64,000 bases of DNA, taken from assembly GCF_008704205.1 (NCBI RefSeq), contig NZ_VXLC01000003.1, positions 124,001 to 188,000 of the forward strand, given 5' to 3'. The position numbers and the translations under genes are program-made. Within the stretch, counting starts at the first letter, position 1. The number at the start of each line of letters is the position of its first letter. This DNA is from Nocardia colli (GTDB taxonomy: Bacteria > Actinomycetota > Actinomycetes > Mycobacteriales > Mycobacteriaceae). This document shows, piece after piece, positions 1 through 7,868 of the stretch. The notes beneath the pieces are model-generated. The model was not told the DNA's origin and made no database searches. It saw only the letters and a list, made by a program, of their open reading frames with translations.

Positions 1-1
1 G

Positions 2-421
2 CTCCGGCGCTTGCTCGAAAATGTCGAGCGACGCTTCTCCCAGCGGGTATTCGGCCTCGGGGAGCGGCCGACCGACGAGATGATCTACGGCGTCCTGTCC
101 GTCATCGCCGACGAGTTGGTCGAAAACGCCCTGCTGGTGCGGGCGCTGGTCGCCGGGGTGCAGTTCTACAACAGCGGCATCCCCGAGTTCGAACCCCGCC
201 TGCGGCTGCTGATGAAGGTACTGGTGATCCAGATGCTCGGTCCCGGCGACGACCACGAGTACGACCTGATGACGTTCGTGCTGATCAACACCGGTTTCGC
301 GGCGGTGCTGCGGGCCAGTGCGCTGGAGGTGGACGCGGAGTCCCGCGCGGAGTCGCTGCGCATGACCGCCCGGATGATGGCTGCCTGGATCGACGCCGAA
401 ATCATGGCCGTCGAAAAGTGA
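2..421 (+). CDS. TetR-family regulator, C-terminal part (5' end outside window)
   Basis: The reading frame is open from the first bases, so the true start lies upstream. About 140 residues remain. They are mostly helical, with the spacing usual in TetR ligand-binding and dimerisation domains, and they end with a hydrophobic helix. The DNA-binding HTH is not in the window, so the family is inferred from the C-terminal character only. No ligand can be proposed. It is followed by about 175 bp without a gene and then a PucR-type regulator on the same strand. Confidence 0.55.
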   Translation, partial: LRRLLENVERRFSQRVFGLGERPTDEMIYGVLSVIADELVENALLVRALVAGVQFYNSGIPEFEPRLRLLMKVLVIQMLGPGDDHEYDLMTFVLINTGFAAVLRASALEVDAESRAESLRMTARMMAAWIDAEIMAVEK

Positions 422-596
422 GCACCTCGCTAGGTACGTCCGCACTTTGCTCAGCCCGAACCCCGCGTTGATCCATCGATTCCCCTGGTAACCGGCTGCG
501 AGTGCGCTTGCGGGCAGTGTGCGCAAAGAGGAGTAGAAGGTGAGCGCCCGCTCGGTTTACCGTTGCTTCCACGAGGAAATGGCAAGGAGGCCACCG

Positions 597-1781
597 GTGA
601 CGATCGAGAGTCTCGACCGACCCGAGCTCGGTGTGCTCGGGCGACAGATTTCGTTGTCGGCGCGCGATCTGGACGCGCTGACCCGCACCGTGATCGACCA
701 CGTCGCGGCGGCCGGGCCGTTTTCCGGCGCCGCGCTGCATGGTGAGGTCAAAATCGTTGTGCGCATCTGCCTCGACTGGCTGATCCATCGGTTGAACGGG
801 CATCCCGGGCCCGTGAGCACCGACAGTCTCGAGGCCGCGGCGGCAGGGTGCGCCCATGCCGGGATTCCGATCGATACGGTGCTGCGAGCCGTGAACGAGG
901 CGTTCAAGTCCGGGCTCGATCTGATCGCTCGGCTGGAGCCCGCGGACACGGTCGGTGTCGTCACCGCGATCGGGCGAGTAGTCGAGTTGTCCAAGTTGGT
1001 CACCGGCGCGGTGAGCAAGGCTTACGTCCGGGAGTACAAAGCCGACGCTGCCGAGCATCAGACCGCGACGCACAACCTGACTTCCGCGCTGCTCGGCGGT
1101 CAGCCGCCGGCGCACGATTTGCTGGTTGCCGCAGAGTATTTCGTGCTCGCCCTCGCGGTGCCCGCGCATCCCGACGAGGACCGGCCCGGGCTCGATCGGC
1201 AGGTCGTCGCCCGGCGCAAGCTGCGCCGGTTGCAATCGGCGCTCGCGGCGCTGCTCGATGGTGCGGCGCTGTCGTTGCTGTCCGTCGACGGGGGAACTGT
1301 GCTCGTGCCGTGTACCGCGAGCACCGATGCCGAACTCGACGGGCTGGTGCGGGCGTTGGCCGAGGCGGCGCTGGTGCCGATCACCGCGACCGTGGTGAAC
1401 GCGCGGCCCGAGGAGGTGCCGACCGCGGCTCGGCAGGCGCACGAACTTCTCGATACCGCGCAACGGATGGGGCTCGACCCCGGCCTGCATCGATTCGCCG
1501 AATTGGCGTTGCAACACCAGCTCAGCCGCCCCGGGATCGCCCGTGAGGTGCTCGGCAACCATCTCACGCCGTTGGACGAGCATCCGGAACTGCGCGACAC
1601 CTTGCAGATCTACATCGACGTCGATCTGAGCAGGTTGCGCGCGGCCGAACGCCTTGGCGTGCATCCGAATACGGTCGACTATCGGCTGCGGCGGATCGGT
1701 GAGCTGACCGGGTTCGATCCGGCCCGGGCGAGTGGATTGTGGTATCTGCGTTCGGCATTGATCGCCCGACAGCTTGCTTGA
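597..1781 (+). CDS. PucR/CdaR-type transcriptional regulator
   Basis: The C-terminal 60 residues form the HTH typical of PucR/CdaR regulators (segment LGVHPNTVDYRLRRI followed by LTGFDP). The middle holds a poorly conserved sensor region and no recognisable GGDEF-like catalytic motif. The family activates catabolic or developmental genes, but the target here is unknown. The GTG at 597 is preferred as start because a perfect AAGGAGG lies at 584-590, six bases upstream. A longer form from the GTG at 540, behind an AGAGGAG, is in the same frame and cannot be excluded. The neighbours do not suggest a regulon. Confidence 0.75.
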   Translation: MTIESLDRPELGVLGRQISLSARDLDALTRTVIDHVAAAGPFSGAALHGEVKIVVRICLDWLIHRLNGHPGPVSTDSLEAAAAGCAHAGIPIDTVLRAVNEAFKSGLDLIARLEPADTVGVVTAIGRVVELSKLVTGAVSKAYVREYKADAAEHQTATHNLTSALLGGQPPAHDLLVAAEYFVLALAVPAHPDEDRPGLDRQVVARRKLRRLQSALAALLDGAALSLLSVDGGTVLVPCTASTDAELDGLVRALAEAALVPITATVVNARPEEVPTAARQAHELLDTAQRMGLDPGLHRFAELALQHQLSRPGIAREVLGNHLTPLDEHPELRDTLQIYIDVDLSRLRAAERLGVHPNTVDYRLRRIGELTGFDPARASGLWYLRSALIARQLA

Positions 1782-1930
1782 TCCGGTCGGGTAGTAGGCA
1801 ACTGTGCCAAAACGACCGGCCCGATAGCTGTGAGCTGTCCAGTTCCGTGCCGTGCGCAGGTCTTTCCTGCCTGATGATCGTTAGCGTCGTAGCCGAACCG
1901 GAATTCGGTCATCGGCCGGCAGGAGGACAT

Positions 1931-2611
1931 GTGCGCACTGCGTTCCGCGACCCCGTGATTCCCGACGGCGAGAAATCCGTGTATGCCGTCGGCGTCCCCG
2001 AGCGGGCGCAGGCGTTCGAGCTGACGAGCGTGGTGACGCGGGCGGAGCATGACTACCACTCGACGGTCGAACTCCGTGCGGGCGACGGTAATCCGACGAT
2101 CACCATCGACCAACGGTTCAGCCGGGTCGGCGGTTGGTTGCGTGCGGCGGACTACCGGGCCGAGACGCGCTCGCAGAACACCGTCGTGTCGCGCGAGGAG
2201 GCGCATTTCCTCGACACCACCCACCTCCAATTCGGTAGCGGCGTAGGGCCTTTCCCGCCGAACGTAGTGCCATTCGCCGGGGGACTGACACTGCTGCGCG
2301 GGCTGGACTTCGCCGAGGGAGCCGAGACCTCCCTGGACCTATGGCTGGCTTTCTCCGTCCATTGGCCGGTCACGGCCCGAGTGCTGAAGCGGACAACCGT
2401 CGACGTCCCCGCCGGCCGATTACCCAGCTGGCCGGTCCACCTACGCCCAGGCTTCGCCCACGTGAACAGCCTCCTGGACAAAATGATCGGCGGCTTCATC
2501 CCCTCCGCCATCGCCTACTTCGAAACCGAACCCCCACATCGATTGGTGCAGTTCAGCTTCCCGACCGAGCCAACCACCGCGCCCCGCGGACAGATGGAAC
2601 TGGTTGCCTAG
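1931..2611 (+). CDS. Conserved hypothetical protein
   Basis: This is a 226-residue soluble-looking protein with no signal peptide or membrane segment. It is rich in beta-strand-like alternation, and I do not recognise the family. The frame is open from 1739, but the GTG at 1931 has an AGGAGG at 1921-1926 and is the better start. It ends 14 bp from the convergent glycerophosphodiesterase gene. No catalytic motif is obvious, and no function is proposed. Confidence 0.55.
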   Translation: MRTAFRDPVIPDGEKSVYAVGVPERAQAFELTSVVTRAEHDYHSTVELRAGDGNPTITIDQRFSRVGGWLRAADYRAETRSQNTVVSREEAHFLDTTHLQFGSGVGPFPPNVVPFAGGLTLLRGLDFAEGAETSLDLWLAFSVHWPVTARVLKRTTVDVPAGRLPSWPVHLRPGFAHVNSLLDKMIGGFIPSAIAYFETEPPHRLVQFSFPTEPTTAPRGQMELVA

Positions 2612-2625
2612 CAAGGAATCCCGGA

Positions 2626-3417
2626 TCAACGAGCGCCCACGATGTCGAGCAGGAGTTCCGGCAGGTCGGTCATGATCCCACTTACGCCCGCGTCCACGAG
2701 CCGCCGGAGATCATCGCCGGGCGCGTCGGCCCTGATGTCGCCGTAGAGGGTGTCGGCGCAAGTCCACACCGGAGTCCCGAGCTCGAGCACCGTGCGCATG
2801 AGCTGATCGCCTTTTCCATCCTCGGTGAGGATCCACGACGGCCAGAGTCGGATGAGATCTGCTCCCGCATCAGCGAATTCGGCTATGACAGCCGGATCCG
2901 GTGGTGCATCCTGACGCCCGGGCACCAATGCCAGCGCACGCAGTCCCGGATCGAGTTTCTTGAATGCCCGTAGGTCGGTGGCAGTGCGCGGACCGATAAT
3001 CACTTCATCCGACGCGGAGAGCTCGGCAGTCAACTCGACCACCTCGGCGATCGCATCGATGGGGCAATCTTTGATGTCGAGCAACAACTGTGTTCGACTG
3101 CCCTGCAACACTTCCAGCACCTCCCGATAGGTCGGCACCCGTTCCCCACCGAACTCCGGACCGGCATAACGTCCGGCATCGAGCTCCTTGACCTCAGCAA
3201 ACGTCAGATCGGCAACCCGGCCTCGACCGTCGGTCGTCCGATCCACCGTGTCATCGTGCAGTACGACAAGATGCCCATCGGCAGTCACCCGAAGATCGAT
3301 CTCGATGGCATCCACACCGAGCGCGATCGCCCCGTGAAACGCCGCCAACGTGTTCTCCGGCAGTCCAGGTGCCAGCCCACGATGGGCTATGACCGTGACT
3401 CCGCCCGCCCTCACCAT
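2626..3417 (-). CDS. Glycerophosphodiester phosphodiesterase (GDPD family)
   Basis: The protein is 263 residues long, normal for a single-domain bacterial GDPD. It shows the family signature HRG near the N-terminus (His12), the Glu39/Asp41 pair in EIDLRVT, and His54 in LHDD. These correspond to the general acid/base and metal ligands of the TIM-barrel active site. It hydrolyses glycerophosphodiesters to glycerol 3-phosphate and an alcohol. There is no signal peptide, so it is probably cytoplasmic. It stands alone between convergent and co-directional unrelated genes. Confidence 0.88.
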   Translation of the reverse strand: MVRAGGVTVIAHRGLAPGLPENTLAAFHGAIALGVDAIEIDLRVTADGHLVVLHDDTVDRTTDGRGRVADLTFAEVKELDAGRYAGPEFGGERVPTYREVLEVLQGSRTQLLLDIKDCPIDAIAEVVELTAELSASDEVIIGPRTATDLRAFKKLDPGLRALALVPGRQDAPPDPAVIAEFADAGADLIRLWPSWILTEDGKGDQLMRTVLELGTPVWTCADTLYGDIRADAPGDDLRRLVDAGVSGIMTDLPELLLDIVGAR

Positions 3418-3479
3418 GCGGTGATTGTGTCACCGGCCCGACACCGGCGGTAGGTAGTCGCAGCACTGCGGGCAGGTGA

Positions 3480-4565
3480 TCAAGCGCTCGGGGTGAGGAC
3501 GGTGCGGTTGAAGGGGGTGGTGTCTTTTGCGGCGTGGGTGATCGCTTCGTTGACTTGGTCGAGGTGGAATCGGGTGAGGTGTTCGGGGGTGAGGTCGAGG
3601 GCGCCGGAGGCGATCAGGCGGATCATGCCTACGTTTGCGGTGCGGGGGTACATCCATTGGCCGCGGATGGTTACCGAGTTGCGCATGATCCATGGGTAGG
3701 GGAGGGCGAGGTCGGCGCCGCCGAGCATGCCGACGCCGCCCATCAATACGACGCGCCCGTACTCGCGCACCGTCATCGCCGCCGTCCGGGTGATCGCGCT
3801 GGGCGCTTGGGGCGGTAGGAAATCGAGGACCATGTCGATGGGGGCGTCGGCGGCGGCGCTCATGGCGGCGCGGTCGGTGTCGGCGTGTCCGGTGAGTTCT
3901 ACCGGGCTGATCCGTGAGCCGAACCGATCGGCGAGTTGGTCGAGGACGGCTCGGTTGCGGCCCGGAGCGACCACACGCCCGGCGCCCATGGCGAGCGCGA
4001 TGGCTACCGCGCTGCTGCCGAGATTGCCGGTCGCCCCGCTGATCAGGATCGTCTCGCCGGCTTCGAGTCCGCCGGCCAGCAGGCCGCCGTAGGCAATGGT
4101 GTACACGGCCAAACTCGACCACTGTGCGGGATCGAGTGCCGCCCTTTCAGGTAGTCGATACACGTTCTCGGTGGGAACGCGCATGAGTTCGGCAAAGGGT
4201 CCGTCGTGCAGGTACTGCGCGAGCCGGGCACCGCCCGGACCGCGAGAACTCCATCCTTGCAAGGTGATGTCCGGCGTCAGGGCGTCGTCGCGGGCTCGTA
4301 CCGTCGAGTCGCACCAGACCAGGTCTCCGACGTGCAGCCGGGTCGCGTCCCGGCCCACGTGCACTATCCGGCCGATGCCGCCGACTCCCGGCACGACGGG
4401 CGGTTCGAGTGGATAGCGCCGTTCACCGCTGAACACGTCGGCCGCGTATGGCGGCACAGAGGTCGCCAAGACCTCGACCAGTACCTCGCCGCTGTTGGTT
4501 TCCGGATCGGGCACGTCGTGCACCGTGAGCGATGAACCGAATTCGGTCAGTGTCGCTGCGCGCAT
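3480..4565 (-). CDS. Medium-chain alcohol dehydrogenase/quinone oxidoreductase-like protein
   Basis: This is an MDR-superfamily protein of about 361 residues. It has an N-terminal GroES-like fold and a Rossmann domain with the nucleotide-binding segment SGATGNLGSSAVAIALAMGA. The usual catalytic and structural zinc ligands are not evident, so a quinone-reductase or enoyl-reductase type activity is more likely than a zinc alcohol dehydrogenase. The start at 4565 (MRAATLTEFG) is chosen because an AGGAAAGG lies just upstream; the frame extends 25 codons further. It is divergent from a LysR gene 95 bp away, the classic arrangement for LysR control of a neighbour. Confidence 0.8.
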   Translation of the reverse strand: MRAATLTEFGSSLTVHDVPDPETNSGEVLVEVLATSVPPYAADVFSGERRYPLEPPVVPGVGGIGRIVHVGRDATRLHVGDLVWCDSTVRARDDALTPDITLQGWSSRGPGGARLAQYLHDGPFAELMRVPTENVYRLPERAALDPAQWSSLAVYTIAYGGLLAGGLEAGETILISGATGNLGSSAVAIALAMGAGRVVAPGRNRAVLDQLADRFGSRISPVELTGHADTDRAAMSAAADAPIDMVLDFLPPQAPSAITRTAAMTVREYGRVVLMGGVGMLGGADLALPYPWIMRNSVTIRGQWMYPRTANVGMIRLIASGALDLTPEHLTRFHLDQVNEAITHAAKDTTPFNRTVLTPSA

Positions 4566-4660
4566 GAGAAAGCCTTTCCTGTTTCGCTTTTCCACCACGC
4601 TAGGCAGGAGGCGGGCATGCGGGAAGCGAGGATCTGGCATCTCTGGTATGCGTAGTCAGC

Positions 4661-5578
4661 ATGGACATGTCGAGCGCGAATCTCCGGGTGCTCTGTCAGA
4701 TCGCCGAATCGGGCAGCTTCACCGCGGCCGCCGAACGGCTGGGCTACACCCAGTCGGCGGTCTCCCGCCAGGCGATCGCCCTGGAACGCAGTGCCGGCGC
4801 CACCCTGTTCGAGCGCCGTCCCGACGGGGTGCAGCTCACGCAGCCCGGACTGACGCTGTTGCGTTATGCCCGAACGATTCTGGCGTCGATCGACGCGGCA
4901 GAACGTGACCTGAACGGCGAGACTCCCCGCACCGAGCTGGTGCGACTCGGGTTGTTCGTGAGCGCCGGGGCGGTGATCCTGCCCGCCGCGCTCGCCCGGC
5001 TCGCCGCGGACGCGCCACAGCTCCGGGTGACCACCCGCGAAGGAACCACACCCGGCTTGACCCGGGCGTTGCGCACCGGCTCGATCGACCTCGCCGTACT
5101 CTCCTCGCGTCCGCCACACCGGCCCCCGGACAGCGAGTCGCCACGCCTGCACCTCACCACGATCGAAGACACCGAACTCCTCGTAGCGGCGTCGGCCACC
5201 GGCACGTTCGCGGGCCGAACATCGGTGCACGTCGACGAACTGGTCGACGCCCCCTGGATCGCCACCCCTTCGTCGAGCGCGGAACCACTGCTCGGTGTCT
5301 GGCCGGGTTTACCCGGGCGCGGGCGCGTCGCGTACAGCTCCCGCGACTGGCTGACGAAACTGCATCTGGTCGCCGGCGGATTCGGTATCACCACCGTCCC
5401 GGAAAGCCTGTCGCCGGTCTTCCCACCCGGCGTGATCGGTCTACGAGTCCAGGGAGCACCGCCGGAAATTCGCCGGGTTCTCCTGGCTCGACTCCCGGGC
5501 CCCACGACACCGGCGATCACGGCAGTAGCTCAGGCGATCATGACCGTCCGCTTCGTCCCGAATCGCTTGCGGAGCTAG
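4661..5578 (+). CDS. LysR-family transcriptional regulator
   Basis: The protein has 305 residues. The N-terminal winged HTH is clear (SFTAAAERLGYTQSAVSRQ, then LERSAGATLFERR), followed by the two-lobed effector-binding domain. Methionine 1 or 3 could be the start. It is transcribed divergently from the MDR oxidoreductase at 3480-4565 and probably regulates it and itself through the 95-bp intergenic region. The inducer is unknown. The gene overlaps the convergent epoxide hydrolase by four bases. Confidence 0.85.
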   Translation: MDMSSANLRVLCQIAESGSFTAAAERLGYTQSAVSRQAIALERSAGATLFERRPDGVQLTQPGLTLLRYARTILASIDAAERDLNGETPRTELVRLGLFVSAGAVILPAALARLAADAPQLRVTTREGTTPGLTRALRTGSIDLAVLSSRPPHRPPDSESPRLHLTTIEDTELLVAASATGTFAGRTSVHVDELVDAPWIATPSSSAEPLLGVWPGLPGRGRVAYSSRDWLTKLHLVAGGFGITTVPESLSPVFPPGVIGLRVQGAPPEIRRVLLARLPGPTTPAITAVAQAIMTVRFVPNRLRS

Positions 5579-6735
5579 CTATTTCGGGCCTGACGGAAGG
5601 CGTTGCGGAGCTCGCTGACCAGCACGTCGGGCTTTTCCCAGCCCGGGAAGTGCCCGCCGTATTCCATCTCGTTCCAGCTGATGAGGTTGTGGTAGCGGTG
5701 TTCGGCCCAGCGCTTGGCGACCGGGAACGGTTCGCCCGGAAACAATGTGCAGGCGGTAGGCACGGTTACCGTCCGTGCGTTCTGCGCCTCGGCGCTGCGT
5801 GGGGTCCACCGGACAGCCTCCCAGTACCAGCGGGCCGTGGAGGCGCCGGTGCCGGTGAACCAGTAGAGGGCGATGTCGTCTACCTGCTGCTCCACACTGA
5901 CACCACCACCCGCCTCGGGCCGGGTGTCGGAGAAAGCGACAAGAGCCTCGCTCAGCCACGCGGCGAGTCCGGCCGGGGAGTCGAGCAGGGAGTAGCCAAG
6001 CGTCTGCGGAAGCATGCCCTGGACGATCACGTGGGTGGGGCCGGTCATCATGAACCGGTCCCGCTTGGCGAGCATGGCCTGTTCGGCGTCGTCGGCCGCA
6101 GCGATGTCCTCGGGCAGGGGTGACGCGATCGGCATGGTCAGATGCAGGGCCGCGACCCGCTCGGGCGCCAGGCAAGCCAGTTCGGTGCTGACGAACGCGC
6201 CCCAGTCGCCGCCGTGCGCCCCGAAACGTTCGTACCCGAGCCTGGTCATCAGATCCGCCCAGGCCTGTGCGGTACGGGCAGGGTTCCAACCGGGCTCCTG
6301 CGGCCGCTCGCTGAATCCGTAACCGGGCAGCGCGGGTACGACGACATCGAAGGCGTCCGCCGCGGACCCGCCGTGCGCGACCGGGTCGGTCAGCGGCCCG
6401 ATGATCTTCTCGAACTCCAGCACCGAGCCGGGCCAGCCGTGCGTCAACACCAGCGGAAAAGCGTTGGTCTCGGGGGAGCGCACATGCCAGAACGCGATGT
6501 TCAGGCCGTCGAGGCGGGTGCGGAAGTGCGGCAGCGCATTCCATCGCTGCTCGAGGGATCGCCAGTCGTGCTTTCGCCAGGCCTCGAGAAGGTTCTCCAG
6601 GCGGTGCACGCCGATGCCTTGCGTACCGTCCTGAACCGTTTCCGGTTCCGGCAGGCGGACGCGGTCGAGGCGCTCCCGCAGATCGGTCAGGTCGTGTTCG
6701 GGGATGCTCACCGGGAAGGGGTCGATCTCAGTCAC
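5575..6735 (-). CDS. Epoxide hydrolase (alpha/beta hydrolase with EHN domain)
   Basis: The protein has about 386 residues. The N-terminal epoxide-hydrolase cap segment (FPVSIPEHDLTDLRERL) is followed by an alpha/beta hydrolase core. It shows the oxyanion-hole HGWPGS and the nucleophile elbow HGGDWGA, where Asp is the nucleophile that opens the epoxide. Near the C-terminus GGHFPGWEKP supplies the catalytic His. The expected reaction is hydrolysis of an epoxide to a diol in the cytoplasm; the substrate is unknown. The start is uncertain: GTG at 6735 is chosen, and further in-frame GTG/ATG codons lie upstream to 6777. Confidence 0.85.
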   Translation of the reverse strand: MTEIDPFPVSIPEHDLTDLRERLDRVRLPEPETVQDGTQGIGVHRLENLLEAWRKHDWRSLEQRWNALPHFRTRLDGLNIAFWHVRSPETNAFPLVLTHGWPGSVLEFEKIIGPLTDPVAHGGSAADAFDVVVPALPGYGFSERPQEPGWNPARTAQAWADLMTRLGYERFGAHGGDWGAFVSTELACLAPERVAALHLTMPIASPLPEDIAAADDAEQAMLAKRDRFMMTGPTHVIVQGMLPQTLGYSLLDSPAGLAAWLSEALVAFSDTRPEAGGGVSVEQQVDDIALYWFTGTGASTARWYWEAVRWTPRSAEAQNARTVTVPTACTLFPGEPFPVAKRWAEHRYHNLISWNEMEYGGHFPGWEKPDVLVSELRNAFRQARNS

Positions 6736-6929
6736 GGCCACGACTGTAGTCCGGCGACACCGACCTCCTCGGTGCACAAATTGTACAAATCAGTCGCCCA
6801 TGTGCGGCCTCCGCGGGGTTCGGATTTCGCTCAGATCCGTTGGGGTCGTGGGAGTCAGCGGCACCCGTTCTTCGACGCGGTCGCTCGACGGCCGACGCGG
6901 TGCTCGGCTCGCACTCAGGTCTAGTCTAT

Positions 6930-6943
6930 ACGCAACGTTGCGT
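6930..6943. promoter_or_regulatory. Perfect 14-bp palindrome, operator-like
   Basis: ACGCAACGTTGCGT is fully self-complementary and ends 13 bases before the ATG of the O-methyltransferase gene. Two further base pairs continue after one mismatch on each side. The position would cover the promoter or transcript start, as expected for a repressor site. The cognate regulator is not identifiable. Confidence 0.55.
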
Positions 6944-6956
6944 CTACTCTTGCGAT

Positions 6957-7616
6957 ATGACCAACACCTTGCAGAGCGATGCAGTGCTGACCGTGCTCGA
7001 CCGTTTGTTCGCGGCGGCCGCCGTCGAGGACGAGGATCCTTCCCCTTGGCCCGCGGGCCGTTCGTACGCCGATGCCTCCGCGCAGGAACGTGCGGATGTA
7101 TTGCAAGACGTCCTCATGCCGATCTCCGCGCGCGGCGGCACCCTGCTCTACACGCTGATTCGGGCCGCCCGGCCGCAGACCGTCGTCGAGTTCGGTACGT
7201 CGTTCGGGATCTCGACCATCTACCTGGCCGCCGCGGTAACTGACAACGGCGTCGGCCGCGTGCTGAGTACCGAGCTCAGCGTGGCGAAAATTGCTGCCGC
7301 GCAGGCGAATTTGACTGAGGCGGGGGTGGCGGGGGCAGTGACGATCCTGCCCGGCGACGCGCTCGCGACCCTGGCCGACGTCCCGGGGCCGATCGGGCTC
7401 GTGCTGCTCGATGGGTGGAAAGACCTGTGCCTGCCCGTATTACGGCTCCTGGAGGATCGGCTCGCGCCCGGCGCCGTCGTGGTTGCCGACGACACCACCC
7501 TGCCTTCCATGGGCGAATACTTGGCCTACGTCCGTGATCCGGCCAACGGCTATGCCTCGGTCGACTTTCCGGTGGAGGACGGCATGGAGATCAGCTGCCG
7601 CACCGGTTCCGCCTGA
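6957..7616 (+). CDS. SAM-dependent O-methyltransferase (class I, catechol/caffeoyl-CoA type)
   Basis: This 219-residue enzyme has the SAM-binding motif I VVEFGTSFGIST, an acidic post-I residue, and LVLLDGWKDLCLPVL, where the Asp would be a metal or substrate ligand in this family. It belongs to the small methyltransferase group that includes MdmC and FkbG-like enzymes. It could in principle methylate hydroxymalonyl-ACP made by the genes at 32.8-36.2 kb, but it lies 26 kb away and nothing links them directly. ATG 6957 is chosen; the longer frame from 6840 would run through the palindrome. The gene probably responds to a repressor at that site. Confidence 0.8.
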   Translation: MTNTLQSDAVLTVLDRLFAAAAVEDEDPSPWPAGRSYADASAQERADVLQDVLMPISARGGTLLYTLIRAARPQTVVEFGTSFGISTIYLAAAVTDNGVGRVLSTELSVAKIAAAQANLTEAGVAGAVTILPGDALATLADVPGPIGLVLLDGWKDLCLPVLRLLEDRLAPGAVVVADDTTLPSMGEYLAYVRDPANGYASVDFPVEDGMEISCRTGSA

Positions 7617-7673
7617 CTGCCCGTGGCGCCTGGGCGCTCCGATAATCGGTCGTGCTCAGCACGGTCTGGTTGC

Positions 7674-7679
7674 TACCGT
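7674..7679 (+). promoter_or_regulatory. Candidate -10 element for a leaderless leader transcript
   Basis: TACCGT fits the actinobacterial TANNNT consensus and sits six bases before the ATG of the leader ORF at 7686, so transcription could begin at or next to that ATG. No clear -35 element is seen. A perfect 7-bp inverted repeat (GCACGGT / ACCGTGC) flanks this region at 7659-7681. Confidence 0.35.
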
Positions 7680-7685
7680 GCAGTT

Positions 7686-7754
7686 ATGCAGGTCAATTCA
7701 CGAATCGCCGCCGCGGCCGCCCGAGCTCTCAGCTCGCCGGTCGCTGCCGCTTGA
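7686..7754 (+). CDS. Alanine-rich leader peptide (22 codons), putative attenuator
   Basis: A 22-codon ORF lies between the methyltransferase and the alanyl-tRNA-synthetase-like gene. It contains nine alanine codons: five consecutive (codons 8-12, positions 7707-7721), one at codon 14, and the last three before the stop. No Shine-Dalgarno is visible, but a leaderless start is possible. The ORF overlaps the 5' arm of a predicted antiterminator and is followed by a terminator-like hairpin, the layout of ribosome-mediated attenuation. It would sense the supply of charged alanine tRNA. GC-rich DNA gives alanine codons easily, so the structural context carries most of the weight. Confidence 0.5.
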   Translation: MQVNSRIAAAAARALSSPVAAA

Positions 7755-7779
7755 CCTTTCTTCCCATGCCGGCGACCGG
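7737..7779 (+). promoter_or_regulatory. Putative antiterminator stem (alternative to the terminator)
   Basis: Bases 7737-7746 can pair with 7770-7779: ten pairs, one of them G-U. The 5' arm lies inside the last codons of the leader ORF, and the 3' arm is part of the 5' arm of the terminator hairpin, so the two structures exclude each other. A ribosome halted at alanine codons 8-12 would leave 7737 onward free. A ribosome at the stop codon would cover it. Confidence 0.45.
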
Positions 7780-7810
7780 AAACGGTCCGCTGGCCTGCGT
7801 CGGTTTTGTT
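7768..7810 (+). terminator. Putative attenuator terminator hairpin
   Basis: Bases 7768-7778 pair with 7783-7794 around a GAAA loop: eleven pairs, one G-U and one bulged C. The U-rich stretch at 7804-7810 starts about nine bases after the stem, so it is not a textbook tight terminator. It lies between the leader ORF and the synthetase-like start at 7869. Confidence 0.45.
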
Positions 7811-7868
7811 GCCGGACTTGCCATGTGCGGTCGCTTCCGGTCGATTTCTTATCGATGGAGCAACCACC

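Noticed and set aside
402..1664. A 420-codon minus-strand frame over the PucR gene
   Set aside because: The plus strand encodes a clear PucR/CdaR HTH with good start signals. The opposite frame shows no motif.
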